A stretch of DNA of 52,697 bases from Paracoccus sp. UBA889 (lineage in GTDB: Bacteria; Pseudomonadota; Alphaproteobacteria; Rhodobacterales; Rhodobacteraceae), in assembly GCA_002294185.1 (NCBI GenBank), contig DBFD01000079.1, forward strand, positions 1 through 52,697. The letters are read 5' to 3'. Shown piece by piece: positions 1 through 7,913 of this stretch. Made by a program: the position numbers and the translations under genes. Position 1 is the stretch's first letter; each line of letters starts with the position of its first letter. The notes below the pieces were generated by a model, which saw only the letters and a list, made by a program, of their open reading frames with translations, did no database searches and was not told where the DNA came from.

Positions 1-2
1 AC

Positions 3-728
3 CTGGCGTTCATGAAAATCATCGACCGGCAGTTCCTGGAAACGCCCTGGTACGGCTCGCGGCAGATGGCCCGCCACATGCAGCGTGAGGGGCACAGATG
101 CGGGCGCCACCGGGTGCGGCGGCTGATGAGGCTCATGCGTCTGGTGCCGATCTGCCAGGAGCCGAAAACCAGCAGGAAGCATCCGGCGCACGAGATTTGT
201 CCGGACTTGCTCCGGGACCTGCCCATCACCCGGCCAGATCAGGTCTGGTGTGTCGACATCAGCGCCATCCCGATGCGCCGTGGGTTCCTGTACCTCGTGG
301 CGATCATGGACTGGTTCAGCCGAAAGGTGCTCAGCTGGCGGCTGTCAAACTCCATGGAGGCCGGGTTCTGCGTCGAGGCGCTGACGGAGGCTCTGGCCAG
401 ATATGGGGAGCCGGAGATTTTCAATTCGGATCAGGGCGCGCAGTTCACCAGCACCGATTTCACCGACGTGCTGCACGACGCCAAGGTGAAGATCTCGATG
501 GACGGACGCGGCCGCTGGATCGACAACCGGATGATAGAGCGGCTCTGGCGGTCGTTGAAATACGAATGCGTCTACCTGAACGCCTGCGGGACCGGCTCTG
601 AAGCCCGTAACGGGATCGGCACCTGGATCAGCTGCTACAACGAAAGACGCCCGCACTCATCGCATGGGCTGATGACGCCAGGCGAGGCCTATGATACGCC
701 GCCCAAGACCCTGAAAGCCGCCGCCTGA
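3..728 (+). mobile_element. IS3-family transposase OrfB (5' end cut by window)
   Basis: DDE integrase-type transposase that catalyses strand transfer of an IS3-family element. The retroviral integrase core is visible: first Asp in VWCVDISAIPM, second Asp in FNSDQGAQFT, Glu in MIERLWRSLKYE, and the family tail CYNERRPHSSHGLMTPGEAY. The N-terminal HTH_21 part (QFLETPWYGSRQMARHMQ) is present. The frame stays open to the first base of the window, and IS3 OrfB is normally made by frameshifting from OrfA, so OrfA and the left inverted repeat lie outside the window. The usual ADITYIPM is here VDISAIPM, but the acidic triad is complete, so the protein could be active. Position 12 is only an internal Met. 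Confidence 0.93.
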
Positions 729-968
729 AATGAAACCCATGCCATAGCTTACCCCGGCGGAATACTGGTCGAAAACGCAGGACCGCCTCTCTCCGATGAG
801 CAACTGGATGGCGCTTACGTACTGACCAAACAGTTCAGCGGGCAGGTAGCCTTGATCCACGGATTCAATGATGACTACGAGGTCTGCAATATCCTTCGCC
901 AGCGGCTCGAAACCGAGGGCGGAACCTATAGCTGCGTGCTGGAATCCAATATCGGAATTAATCCATAG
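729..968 (+). pseudogene. IS right end plus 3' remnant of an unrecognised gene
   Basis: After the transposase stop the same frame stays open for about 79 codons and ends at a TAG (966-968). The first 60-70 bases are probably the non-coding right end of the IS; the stretch GGACCGCCTCT near 780-790 looks like an IS terminus, but the inverted repeat cannot be proved without the left end. The remainder translates to a plausible protein tail (LDGAYVLTKQFSGQVALIHG, then EVCNILRQRLETEGGTYSC) with no start codon or ribosome binding site. Its base composition is visibly lower in GC than the chromosomal genes. I read it as the C-terminal part of an acquired gene cut by the insertion. Its function is unknown. 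Confidence 0.4.
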
Positions 969-1244
969 AGACCTAGCTCACGGAGGGAGGCCGGATTGGT
1001 CGACCGCTGACAGAACGGGGCCGGTGCAGCATCCCACTGCCTCCGGCCACTTGGTCCCCTGACACGGGGTCCGGTGGCTGCCCCCGCTGTAATCCGTGAC
1101 AACCTGCGCCGCGCCCCCCGGAAGTATCGGAAGGGGACCGCGCCGTGACGGGGTTATGGCTACCCAAAAGCCGGGCACTCACCGTCTAATCCCAGATGCT
1201 TCGCGGGAACAGAAATCCGCAGGGCGCATCCCGGCCCTATGCCG
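969..1244. other. Region without recognisable gene
   Basis: These 276 bases lie between the gene remnant and the portal pseudogene. Short open frames exist on both strands but none has family character. On the minus strand, directly after the ancestral portal stop, a possible start gives only 16 codons (MRPADFCSREASGIRR) before a stop; this could be the wreck of the next head gene. I see no terminator or attachment site here. Confidence 0.4.
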
Positions 1245-2323
1245 TCAGTCCTGCCAGTCGATGAACGACTCGGCATCCTTGATCGTCGCCACGTCCAGGC
1301 CTGCCGCCTTGGCCTCGGCCAGCGCGCCCAGCATCGTCGCGAAAGCCCGCGCCTTGCTGCCAGCGTCGAAAGCTGCATCGGCCTCACGCAGTCGATTTTT
1401 ACGGCCAGCCCGATTTTTTCGCTGGCTTCCTCGGCCAGCAGGTTGGCGATCGGTTGCAGGACAAGCTGCGCCAGGTGCCGCTGGGCCTCGCGCACCATCG
1501 GCCCGGTCGTCGCCGGGTTCATCAGGCCGGGCAGAATGCCGAAGGTGCCGTAGATCGCGCCCTTGGCATCGGCCAACAGCTTGTCGGCCAGGGTCTTGTC
1601 CAGATGCGGGGAAAGCTGATCGGGGTGCTGGCCGATCTGGGGGTTCATGCCAGCCGCCGTCGCCTGCGCCGTTCCCTCGATCACCAGAGCCGCGCCGCGC
1701 CGCCCGCGAAAGCCTGCCCGAAGTTGCTCCATATCGTCGGCGCTGCCCTCGGGGACGGGGACGATCTGGCTGCCGAGGGGCGCATTCTTGAACACGTCGC
1801 GCAGGGCCGTTTCCAGTTCATGCAGAAGCTGTGCCGAGAGTTGCGCCCGCCGCAGGGGTGCCGAGCCTGCCCACGGGGTCGATGCGTCACAGCCGATGCG
1901 GAAATGCAGAACCTCAGGGGCCAGCACGGTTTCCCGCCGCCCACCGCCGATCTCGGGGATGCCGAGTCGATAGGCGCGGGGAATGCCGTTGCGGGTCGAT
2001 ACGTCCCAATCGGTCGCCGGAATAAGCCGGTCGCGGACCAGGAAGACACATTCGCCACGCAAGGCCAGAGCGCGGGCGATGATCGCCATCGTGCGCCGGT
2101 CCAGCAGATCGGTGCCGGTCACATCGGCCAGAGAAAGGCCACTTTCCCAGAGGCTCACAGAGGTTTGCACCGCCGCCGTGAGTTCGGCCATGCCGGACGC
2201 GCCGCTGATCCACGCTTCCCGCGCCGCCATGATCGAAGCGGTGTAGCCGGTGCCGGATGAACGGGTTTCAACGGGTGGTTGCCCGCCCCTTGATCCACGC
2301 CGGAACAGATCCAGGACGCCCAT
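1245..2323 (-). pseudogene. HK97-family phage portal protein, frameshifted near its C-terminus
   Basis: Portal proteins form the dodecameric DNA entry vertex of the capsid. The ATG at 2321-2323 has a good GGAGG upstream and overlaps the protease stop (TGATG). Family signatures include ARALALRGECVFLVRD, a GTFGILPGLM segment and REAQRHLAQLVLQPIANLL. After VKIDCVRPMQ (near 1373) the frame changes: the other frame continues as AFDAGSKARAFATMLGALAE and ends ESFIDWQD at a stop at 1245-1247, as expected for the family. One G missing from CAG-GCT-TTC explains it. In the present frame translation runs to about 1160 through an Arg/Trp-rich nonsense tail. Restored length is about 359 residues, slightly short for the family. 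Confidence 0.8.
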
Positions 2324-2877
2324 CAGAGCCTCCACCGATTCAGATGATGAACAGCGCCACGATAGGGCTGCCGGTCCTGATGGGTTTCCCAAGCCCGCGC
2401 CTCGATCTGGGCCGAGGAATAGGCGGGGCGGGTGACTGCCGAGAGTTCAAACAACGCCGCCGGGCTGATGGTCCGCAGGACGCTGTTGCCGCGCCGCTCG
2501 ATGCGTTCGCCGCCCAGATCGACACGGAAGCCCGGCGACAGGCCCCGGATCAGCCCGCCCGCGTGAGCCGCCAGAAAGTCACGCGCCCAGGTCGTGCCAT
2601 CCGCAATCGTCGCCTCGATCACCAGCGCGTCGTCGCCATCGGCCAGGGTGAGGTTGCCCGCCGCCCGCGAGGCAAGGGGTTTGTTGTAATCGTGACCGGA
2701 CAGCAGGTGGATATCCTCGCCCGCCTCGATCCGATCCGAGAATGCCCGAGAGGCGATAACCTCGCGCCGCCCCGGTGCCAGTTCGGTTTCGGCTCCATAG
2801 GGGAACGTCGCCCGAAGGCGGGTTGCCCCGCCCTCGCTGCGCAGTTCCAGCGCCCCGAGATTGCCGCCCCACAGCAT
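2323..2877 (-). CDS. HK97-family prohead protease
   Basis: Serine protease that processes the capsid during head maturation. The 184-residue protein has the expected core: a LLSGHDYNKPLASR segment with the likely catalytic His, the GNLTLADGDDALVIEATI strand pair, the LIRGLSPGFRVD segment with the likely catalytic Ser, and the tail FELSAVTRPAYSSAQIEAR. The ATG at 2875-2877 overlaps the ancestral capsid stop (TGATG), and its own stop overlaps the portal start the same way. The frame is intact, in contrast to both neighbours. The final residues (HQDRQPYRGAVHHLNRWRL) are Arg/His-rich and may reflect drift. Confidence 0.88.
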   Translation of the reverse strand: MLWGGNLGALELRSEGGATRLRATFPYGAETELAPGRREVIASRAFSDRIEAGEDIHLLSGHDYNKPLASRAAGNLTLADGDDALVIEATIADGTTWARDFLAAHAGGLIRGLSPGFRVDLGGERIERRGNSVLRTISPAALFELSAVTRPAYSSAQIEARAWETHQDRQPYRGAVHHLNRWRL

Positions 2878-4029
2878 CAGGGTTCACCGATGCCGGTCAG
2901 GATGCGGGTTTGCAAACCGCGCGGGACAGTGAAGTCCGCGGTGACAAGCCCGGTCAGGACCCTGCACGTTGGCCGTCATGATCGCCGTTTCACCGGGGAT
3001 CACGTTGCTGATCGCCGGGGTTCCGACATGCTTGGTCAGGCGGTCCCATTCGCTCACAGCCGTGCCGCTGATCAACGCATCATCCAGAGCCGCCCAGATC
3101 GCCGGGTCAAAGCCCAGGTTCACTTGGCTGGCCGAGGTGATCGCGTTGGCCTGCATGAAGGCCACGACTTCGGCGCGGAATGCCGCCCAGGTTGCCGTCG
3201 CGCCAACGGCAGTCTCGGTGATGCCGTAGGTCGCCGCGCCGGGGATGAAGCCCAGAGGCTCGCCCGCCGCGCCGCTGCCGTTGATCACAACCCGATCAAA
3301 TTCGGTGCCGAGCACCGCGTTCAGATCGCGCCGGATTGCAGCCTCCAGACCTTCGCCTGCCTGCTTCAGAGCCTTGCGGCTGATCACCATCTGCGCGCCG
3401 CCGGTATGATCGGGGTTCAGGATGCGCTCGGCGGTCTGATATTCCGAAGCCGCGCCGACATTGGCGAGTTCATTGGTCTGCCAGCCGAAGATCGCGCCCG
3501 CCGTGGCGACGGGAAAGGCCAGTTCGCCCGAGGTGATGTTGATGCGCTGGACGCCCAACCGCTCGGCAACGCTGCCGGGAAAGATCCGGTCGATGATCGG
3601 GCGGATCGTCTTGGGGTTCGGCACATCAACCGCGACAGTCTCGCCCGCGCGAGTTTCAAGCGCGGCGAAAGGAACAGGGATGCCCTGATAGCCGCCCGCG
3701 TTGCGCAGTTCCTCGACGATCTCTTTCGTCGCCCCGTTCAGCGCCCGGCCTTCATCGAGGGCGAAAGCCACCTGACGCAGCTCGAAGCGCCCGACCAGAT
3801 CGGACCATTCCCGGTCCGAACGGGTTTCCAGATCGGCCCCGGCCTCGCGCCGTTCCTGATCCTCGGCAGTCAGGGCCGCACGATAACGGGTTTCGTTGGT
3901 CCGATATTCCTGATCCATGTCGCTCATGGACCGCGTTTCGTCCTCGGTCGGCTTGTCCTTGCCCACCAGTTCCGCCAGCGCCTGCCGGATTTCCGACTGG
4001 CGACGGGCGATTTTCACAGAATCCAGCAT
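2877..4029 (-). pseudogene. HK97-family major capsid protein with C-terminal deletion and frameshift
   Basis: The product begins with a charged helical scaffold-like delta domain (residues about 1-75), followed by the HK97 fold with ELANVGAASEYQTAERILNP, QAGEGLEAAIRRDLNAVLG, INGSGAAGEPLGF and a late PAISNVIPGETAIMTANVQ. Near 2958-2966 the frame breaks: the present frame ends at 2884 in a nonsense tail. The other frame continues as VLTGLVTADFTVPRGLQTRI and stops at 2877-2879, overlapping the protease start. Between the two halves the WG..D.I.DPY segment that HK97-type capsids usually carry here is absent. I therefore infer a deletion of roughly 90 bases or more that also shifted the frame, rather than a single-base error. 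Confidence 0.82.
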
Positions 4030-4038
4030 GTCATTACC

Positions 4039-4368
4039 TCATGTTGCCGGGTTGGGATTTGTCGCCAGTTCGGCAACAGCTTTGCCCCAGGCTTGACGCT
4101 CGGGGGTGATGATCGGCGCGGAATGCCCGCACTCGATCCGGGTCTTTTTCGTGTGGCAGGACGGGCAGCGGGTCGCACAATTGGCCGGGTCGAAGCCCAG
4201 ATCGGGGCGCGTCCGCACCGGCTGGATATGGTCGATTTCCAGCCTGCCGCGCGTCTGCCCGCAATCGACGCAGGCCCAGCCGTCGCGTTCCAGAACGACA
4301 TGCCGCAGAACCTGCCAGCGCCGGGTTGAGGTCACGCGCTTTGAATGCCGGTGATACTGACGCATCAT
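4039..4368 (-). CDS. HNH endonuclease of the packaging module
   Basis: Small nuclease that typically sits beside the terminase in cos-packaging phages and satellites and is needed for cos cleavage. It has a complete zinc-HNH core: CVDCG, LEIDHIQPVRTRPDLGFDPA with the catalytic His and the Asn that follows, and CPSCHTKKT. Three Met codons (4374, 4368, 4365) are possible starts. I chose 4368 because it forms an ATGA overlap with the terminase stop (4365-4367), the coupling used throughout this module. About 109 residues. The gene shows no damage. Confidence 0.9.
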   Translation of the reverse strand: MMRQYHRHSKRVTSTRRWQVLRHVVLERDGWACVDCGQTRGRLEIDHIQPVRTRPDLGFDPANCATRCPSCHTKKTRIECGHSAPIITPERQAWGKAVAELATNPNPAT

Positions 4369-5519
4369 GCCCATGCGACCCTCGCTTTCCGCGTCGGAGC
4401 CGCCTTCATGCGCTGCCCCTGCGCGACGGCCAGCAGCGTTGCCGCAGCAGCGTCGATGCGGCCGAGGGATCGCGCCTTCGCCAGCTTGGCGTTGTTGGCC
4501 GGGTCATGCAGGACGATGGCATCGGAGAAAGCCGAGCGCAGCAGCAGCGACGGGGAAACCTTCACCTCGCCGTCGAACAGCGCCCGCCGAAAGCGTTCCA
4601 CGTCCTCGCTGCCGTCCTTCCATCCGAAGCCGCGCCAGATGAACGGGACGCGGGACAACCCGGCTTTCTCCATCGCCTCGACAAATTCGGCATGGCGGAA
4701 CCGGTCGCCCACGACACAGGCCACCTCGGCCCCGTCCAGTTGCCGCACGATCTCGGCCAGCCAAGGGCCGGGCGGAACGGTCGCATCGCCCATCGTGATC
4801 AGTTCGCCACGCTCGGCCATCTCGACATAGCGCCCCGACACGCTGTCAGCCGCGCCGCGATCCGCAAGGCCGGGATTGCTGGGGAAGGTGCCCAAGGCTT
4901 CCAGACACCCGGTTTCGGGCCAGTAGAGCGCCGCCGCCGACATGGACCGGCTGCCGCCAGGATCCACGCCGAGGATACAAGTCGACTTGCCGTCAGCCGC
5001 GATACAGCGCGCCAGCCCGCCGCCATTGCCGGAATATTCGACTTCCAGCTTGGAGCCGCGCCGGATCAGGAATTGCTCTTGTTCATCCTCGGGCAGCCCT
5101 TCGATGAAACCGACCAGAAACTGAAACGCGGTCTTGGCCTGATCGCGGTTCCGCGCAGCGAACAGGATCTCGCGTTTCGGCTGATCGTCCCAGACGCCCT
5201 TGAGCGCGCCGAGCGCCAGCCCGGCAGACAGAGCGGTCTTGGCGTTTCCGCGTCCGATTGACAGGCAGGCCACCATCACGCCGTCGCCCAGAGAGCCGCA
5301 AACGAATTGGCGCTTAAATCCGGCCAGCTTGAGCGGTTGACCGGCCATTTTCCCCTCCGGAATTTTCAGGGTTTCCAGAAATGCAATCGCCTGATCGGCC
5401 ATGTTTGGGGCCGGAAGAGAGAGCGCAACACTTAGGCGCCGGTCCCCCGCCCCGACCGATTTCCGGGCATTGGGACCAGATCCAGCCCGCGCTTTTGCCT
5501 TGACCGCCGTCGCCGTCAT
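4365..5519 (-). CDS. Terminase large subunit with internal deletion (no Walker B)
   Basis: Packaging ATPase/nuclease. The N-terminal ATPase half has the adenine/Walker A region (SIGRGNAKTALSAGLALGAL, residues about 87-106) and ILFAARNRDQAKTAF. The nuclease half starts at GVDPGGSRSMSAAALYWPET, continues through GDRFRHAEFVEAMEKAG and IWRGFGWKDGSEDVERFRRA, and ends KLAKARSLGRIDAAAATLLAV. Between them AARCIAADGK-type sequence joins directly to STCILGVDPGG, so the expected hydrophobic-DE Walker B, motif III and linker are missing. At 384 residues it is well over 100 shorter than usual. The joint (about 4978-4989) is a 12-base palindrome, CAAGTCGACTTG. The frame is kept, but packaging activity is very unlikely. 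The start overlaps the preceding gene (ATGA). Confidence 0.85.
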   Translation of the reverse strand: MTATAVKAKARAGSGPNARKSVGAGDRRLSVALSLPAPNMADQAIAFLETLKIPEGKMAGQPLKLAGFKRQFVCGSLGDGVMVACLSIGRGNAKTALSAGLALGALKGVWDDQPKREILFAARNRDQAKTAFQFLVGFIEGLPEDEQEQFLIRRGSKLEVEYSGNGGGLARCIAADGKSTCILGVDPGGSRSMSAAALYWPETGCLEALGTFPSNPGLADRGAADSVSGRYVEMAERGELITMGDATVPPGPWLAEIVRQLDGAEVACVVGDRFRHAEFVEAMEKAGLSRVPFIWRGFGWKDGSEDVERFRRALFDGEVKVSPSLLLRSAFSDAIVLHDPANNAKLAKARSLGRIDAAAATLLAVAQGQRMKAAPTRKARVAWA

Positions 5520-5760
5520 GGGGTCGCCTCGGGCTGGCAGGCACGGACGCCGCGATACCGGGCCACGATACGGGCCGCAGCCAGAGACAGGCCCACGGTC
5601 CGCTCGGTCTCGCCGCCTCGGGCATCTGGGCTTTCAGGTTCTCGATTTCGTGGCGATCCGTCCGCGCGCCAGCGGGCAGTTCGGCCACCAACTCATGCAA
5701 CCCGACCCAATCGTCCTCGAGCGCCTCGCGGGTCAACTTCGATGCGTCCTTGCAAATCAT
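5516..5760 (-). pseudogene. Small gene before terminase large subunit (terminase small subunit position), frameshifted
   Basis: Starts MICKDASKLTREALEDDWVG with an ATGA overlap to the gene upstream. The present frame runs past the terminase start into Arg/Pro-rich nonsense (to about 5314). At about 5616 the other frame gives GGETERTVGLSLAAARIVAR and ends at a stop that overlaps the terminase ATG. One G lost from a GGG (GAGGGCGGC to GAGGCGGC) accounts for it. The restored protein would be about 81 residues, mostly helical. Position suggests a terminase small subunit or an accessory packaging protein, but no HTH domain is recognisable and I do not assign a function. Confidence 0.6.
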
Positions 5761-5999
5761 GCGTCACCCCGATCGATCAGATCGAAGTCGTCGCAGCCGT
5801 CGAAGTCGCCGCGATGCTGGTAAACCTCATTCACCATGCGGTTCATCAGGGCGTGTTGCTTTGGGCTGGGTTGCCAGTTGCGGCGCTTGGACTGCCGCAT
5901 GATCGACAGAGCGAAGCCCTTGGCCCAGTCGTTCGATGCCGCCTTGCAGACGGTCGGCCATGACCAGAGCAATTCGTCCACGGAAAGCTGCCTATTCAT
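5757..5999 (-). CDS. Small packaging-module protein, unknown function
   Basis: 80 residues: a Trp-rich helical N-terminal half (LLWSWPTVCKAASNDWAKGF), a basic middle (MRQSKRRNWQPSPKQHALMNRMV) and an acidic tail (FDGCDDFDLIDRGDA). The WxPSPKQ..LM..MV pattern recalls short phage proteins with a DNA-contacting helix, but I recognise no named family. It overlaps the micro-ORF upstream by 8 bases and its stop overlaps the next start (ATGA), so it is an integral member of the same transcript. The frame is intact. Confidence 0.6.
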   Translation of the reverse strand: MNRQLSVDELLWSWPTVCKAASNDWAKGFALSIMRQSKRRNWQPSPKQHALMNRMVNEVYQHRGDFDGCDDFDLIDRGDA

Positions 6000-6093
6000 C
6001 GCCAGCCCCCCAGATGATCAGGGCCAGCGTGGCGGCTGTAGCGCCCCGGATGCCGTAGAGGGTGCCGAGGCGGGATGCGCGAATGGTGTTCAT
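5992..6093 (-). CDS. 33-residue hydrophobic micro-ORF
   Basis: ATG at 6091-6093 forms an ATGA overlap with the stop of the upstream gene, and its stop lies inside the next gene. The product is [20 protein letters not shown] followed by ATLALIIWGAGDE. The second half (ATLALIIWGA) could be a short membrane helix. No family is recognised; the evidence is position, the coupling pattern and the open frame. Confidence 0.45.
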   Translation of the reverse strand: MNTIRASRLGTLYGIRGATAATLALIIWGAGDE

Positions 6094-6515
6094 GCCGCCG
6101 CCCTCCGGTCGAGATGCCCGAGGAAGGCGGCTTGGTCTCGACCGTTCATCGCCTCACAGGCGGCGAGGGCATAGGCTTTTAGCTCGGCGCGGGTGGCCCA
6201 AACCGCCCATTCCCGAGCCTCGGCCATGATCGGCCCGAAACCGGTGGTCGGCTGCCCGGCGCGCATCACGTCGATGAACCGTTCCATCAGGGGAACGCGG
6301 TCGCGAGCGTCACAGGCAAACACGGCTTGGAGCAAGCCCCTTGCCGCAGATTCGCGTTTCAGGTTATTGTCGATCCAGTCTAGCCAGACTTCGTTATCCG
6401 CCCCGGTTGCGCCTGCCAGCGCGCCGGGGCTTTCGTTTTCCGGTGGAACGTCGCCAGAACACCGCGTGTCAATGACGTGCCAATCGCAATCGCACGTTCC
6501 CGTCCCGTTCTGCAT
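6090..6515 (-). CDS. First gene of the packaging module, unknown function
   Basis: From the Met at 6515 the protein has 141 residues. Its N-terminus contains several Cys ([17 protein letters not shown]), followed by a helical region ([20 protein letters not shown], then [15 protein letters not shown]) and a C-terminus [20 protein letters not shown]. The frame is open further upstream to 6779, but that would run through the serC leader on the opposite strand, so 6515 is preferred. No domain recognised. It is the most upstream gene seen in the module; no integrase, primase or regulator precedes it in this window. Confidence 0.5.
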   Translation of the reverse strand: MQNGTGTCDCDWHVIDTRCSGDVPPENESPGALAGATGADNEVWLDWIDNNLKRESAARGLLQAVFACDARDRVPLMERFIDVMRAGQPTTGFGPIMAEAREWAVWATRAELKAYALAACEAMNGRDQAAFLGHLDRRAAA

Positions 6516-6569
6516 CGACGCGCGCGAAGCTGCATGATCGGTTTTGCAAGACTCTTTGGCTATTGCGTT

Positions 6570-6646
6570 TTTTTGGGGGTTCTCGTAGAGGCGTCCGTGG
6601 GACACCCCTCCCCAACGAGGGGCTTTTAGCTGGAAGGCTGAGTCAC
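6570..6646 (+). ncRNA. serC leader RNA motif (candidate)
   Basis: The 5' UTR of serC matches what I know of the alphaproteobacterial serC RNA motif: a stretch AGGCGTCCGTGGGACAC, then a hairpin CCCCTC-CCCAAC-GAGGGG at 6605-6622, then a conserved-looking tail CTTTTAGCTGGAAGGCTGA ending at the start codon. The GGAAGG in the tail is the serC ribosome binding site, so a structure here could gate translation. The ligand, if any, is unknown. Assignment is from memory of the motif plus the visible hairpin; a covariance-model search would settle it. Confidence 0.65.
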
Positions 6647-7792
6647 ATGACAGACCTGACGACTCCGGCCGCGCGGCCGGCGAATCCGCGCTTCTCCTCT
6701 GGCCCTTGCGCCAAGATCCCCCACTACAATCTGGACATGCTGTCGGACGCGCCGCTGGGGCGGTCGCATCGCGCGGCAATCGGCAAGGCCAGGCTGGCCG
6801 AGGCGATCGACCTGACCCGCACGATTCTGGGCGTGCCCGAAGATTACCGCATCGGCATCGTTCCGGCCTCTGATACCGGCGCGGTCGAGATGGCCATGTG
6901 GACCATGCTGGGCCAGCGCCCGGTCGAGATGCTGGCCTGGGAAAGCTTCGGCGAGGGCTGGGTGACGGATGCGGTCAAACAGCTGAAACTGGACGCGACC
7001 GTTCGCAAGGCCGATTACGGCCAGATCGTCGATTTCGGACAGGTCGATTTCGACAGGGATGTCGTCTTCACCTGGAACGGCACGACCAGCGGCGTGCGCG
7101 TGCCGAATGGCGATGCGATCCCCGCAGATCGCGAAGGGCTGACCATTTGCGACGCGACCTCGGCAGCCTTTGCCATGGACCTGCCCTGGGACAAGCTGGA
7201 TGTGGTCACCTTCAGCTGGCAGAAGGTTCTGGGCGGTGAAGCCGCGCATGGGATGCTGATCCTGTCGCCACGCGCGGTCGCGCGGCTGGAAAGCTTTACC
7301 CCCGACAGGCCCTTGCCCAAAATCTTCCGGCTGACCAAGGGCGGCAAGCTGAACGAGGGCATCTTCAAGGGCGAGACGATCAACACGCCCTCGATGCTGG
7401 CGGTCGAGGATTATCTCGTGTCTCTGAAATGGGCCGGGTCCATCGGCGGGCTGAAGGGGTTGATCGCGCGGGCCGAGGCGAATGCCGCGGCGGTGCGCGA
7501 TTTCATCGCCGGCAAGGACTGGATCGCCGATCTGGCCGAGGATCCGGCGACGGCCTCGACCACCAGCGTCTGCCTGAAATTCACCGATCCGGCGATCAGG
7601 GACGGCGCCGCCTTCGCCAAGGCCGTCGCCAGGCGGTTGGAGAAAGAGGGCGTGGCGTTGGATGCGGGGTCGTATCGCGACGCGCCGCCGGGGCTGCGAA
7701 TATGGTGCGGCTCGACCGTCGAGGCATCCGATGTGGCCGCGCTGATGCCCTGGATCGAACACGCCTATCGAGCCGAACTGGCCGCACAGTGA
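6647..7792 (+). CDS. serC: Phosphoserine aminotransferase
   Basis: PLP enzyme converting 3-phosphohydroxypyruvate and glutamate to phosphoserine and 2-oxoglutarate in serine synthesis (cytosol); the same enzyme type also serves pyridoxal phosphate synthesis. 381 residues. The Schiff-base Lys is K193 in [27 protein letters not shown] opens the fold and [16 protein letters not shown] closes it, as in the alphaproteobacterial SerC branch. The ATG at 6647 follows GGAAGG and the candidate serC RNA; the frame is open upstream but that region is the leader. serA follows on the same strand after a 121-base gap holding an intergenic repeat. Confidence 0.96.
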   Translation: MTDLTTPAARPANPRFSSGPCAKIPHYNLDMLSDAPLGRSHRAAIGKARLAEAIDLTRTILGVPEDYRIGIVPASDTGAVEMAMWTMLGQRPVEMLAWESFGEGWVTDAVKQLKLDATVRKADYGQIVDFGQVDFDRDVVFTWNGTTSGVRVPNGDAIPADREGLTICDATSAAFAMDLPWDKLDVVTFSWQKVLGGEAAHGMLILSPRAVARLESFTPDRPLPKIFRLTKGGKLNEGIFKGETINTPSMLAVEDYLVSLKWAGSIGGLKGLIARAEANAAAVRDFIAGKDWIADLAEDPATASTTSVCLKFTDPAIRDGAAFAKAVARRLEKEGVALDAGSYRDAPPGLRIWCGSTVEASDVAALMPWIEHAYRAELAAQ

Positions 7793-7804
7793 CATGCGTC
7801 CCGC

Positions 7805-7870
7805 GACGGCTGGGGGACTTTGCGTCCCCCAGACCCCCTGCAGGATATTTCCACAACGAAGATGATCGCA
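7805..7870 (+). repeat. Rhodobacteraceae-type intergenic palindrome, copy 1
   Basis: In the serC-serA gap a hairpin CTGGGGGA..TCCCCCAG (about 7814-7833) is followed by ACCCCCTGCAGGATATTTCC. The same layout, a G-run/C-run hairpin, a second C-run, then AGG-TATTT, recurs twice at 16845-17005. It may act as a partial terminator or an RNA processing site between serC and serA. Confidence 0.6.
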
Positions 7871-7913
7871 CCTGCGGGGCGCGGCCCCGGTGCGACACAT
7901 GAGGATGAATGAC

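Noticed and set aside
2257-4329. 690-codon open frame on the plus strand across the capsid, protease and portal genes
   Set aside because: It is antisense to clear phage head genes, has no family character and is Arg/Gly/Pro-rich, as expected for a shadow frame in high-GC DNA.
1245-5760. Sequencing error as the sole cause of the frameshifts
   Set aside because: Two of the breaks could be single-base errors, but the capsid and terminase changes look like deletions, and I noticed no breaks in the other 46 kb. Reads are still needed to exclude error at 1373 and 5616.
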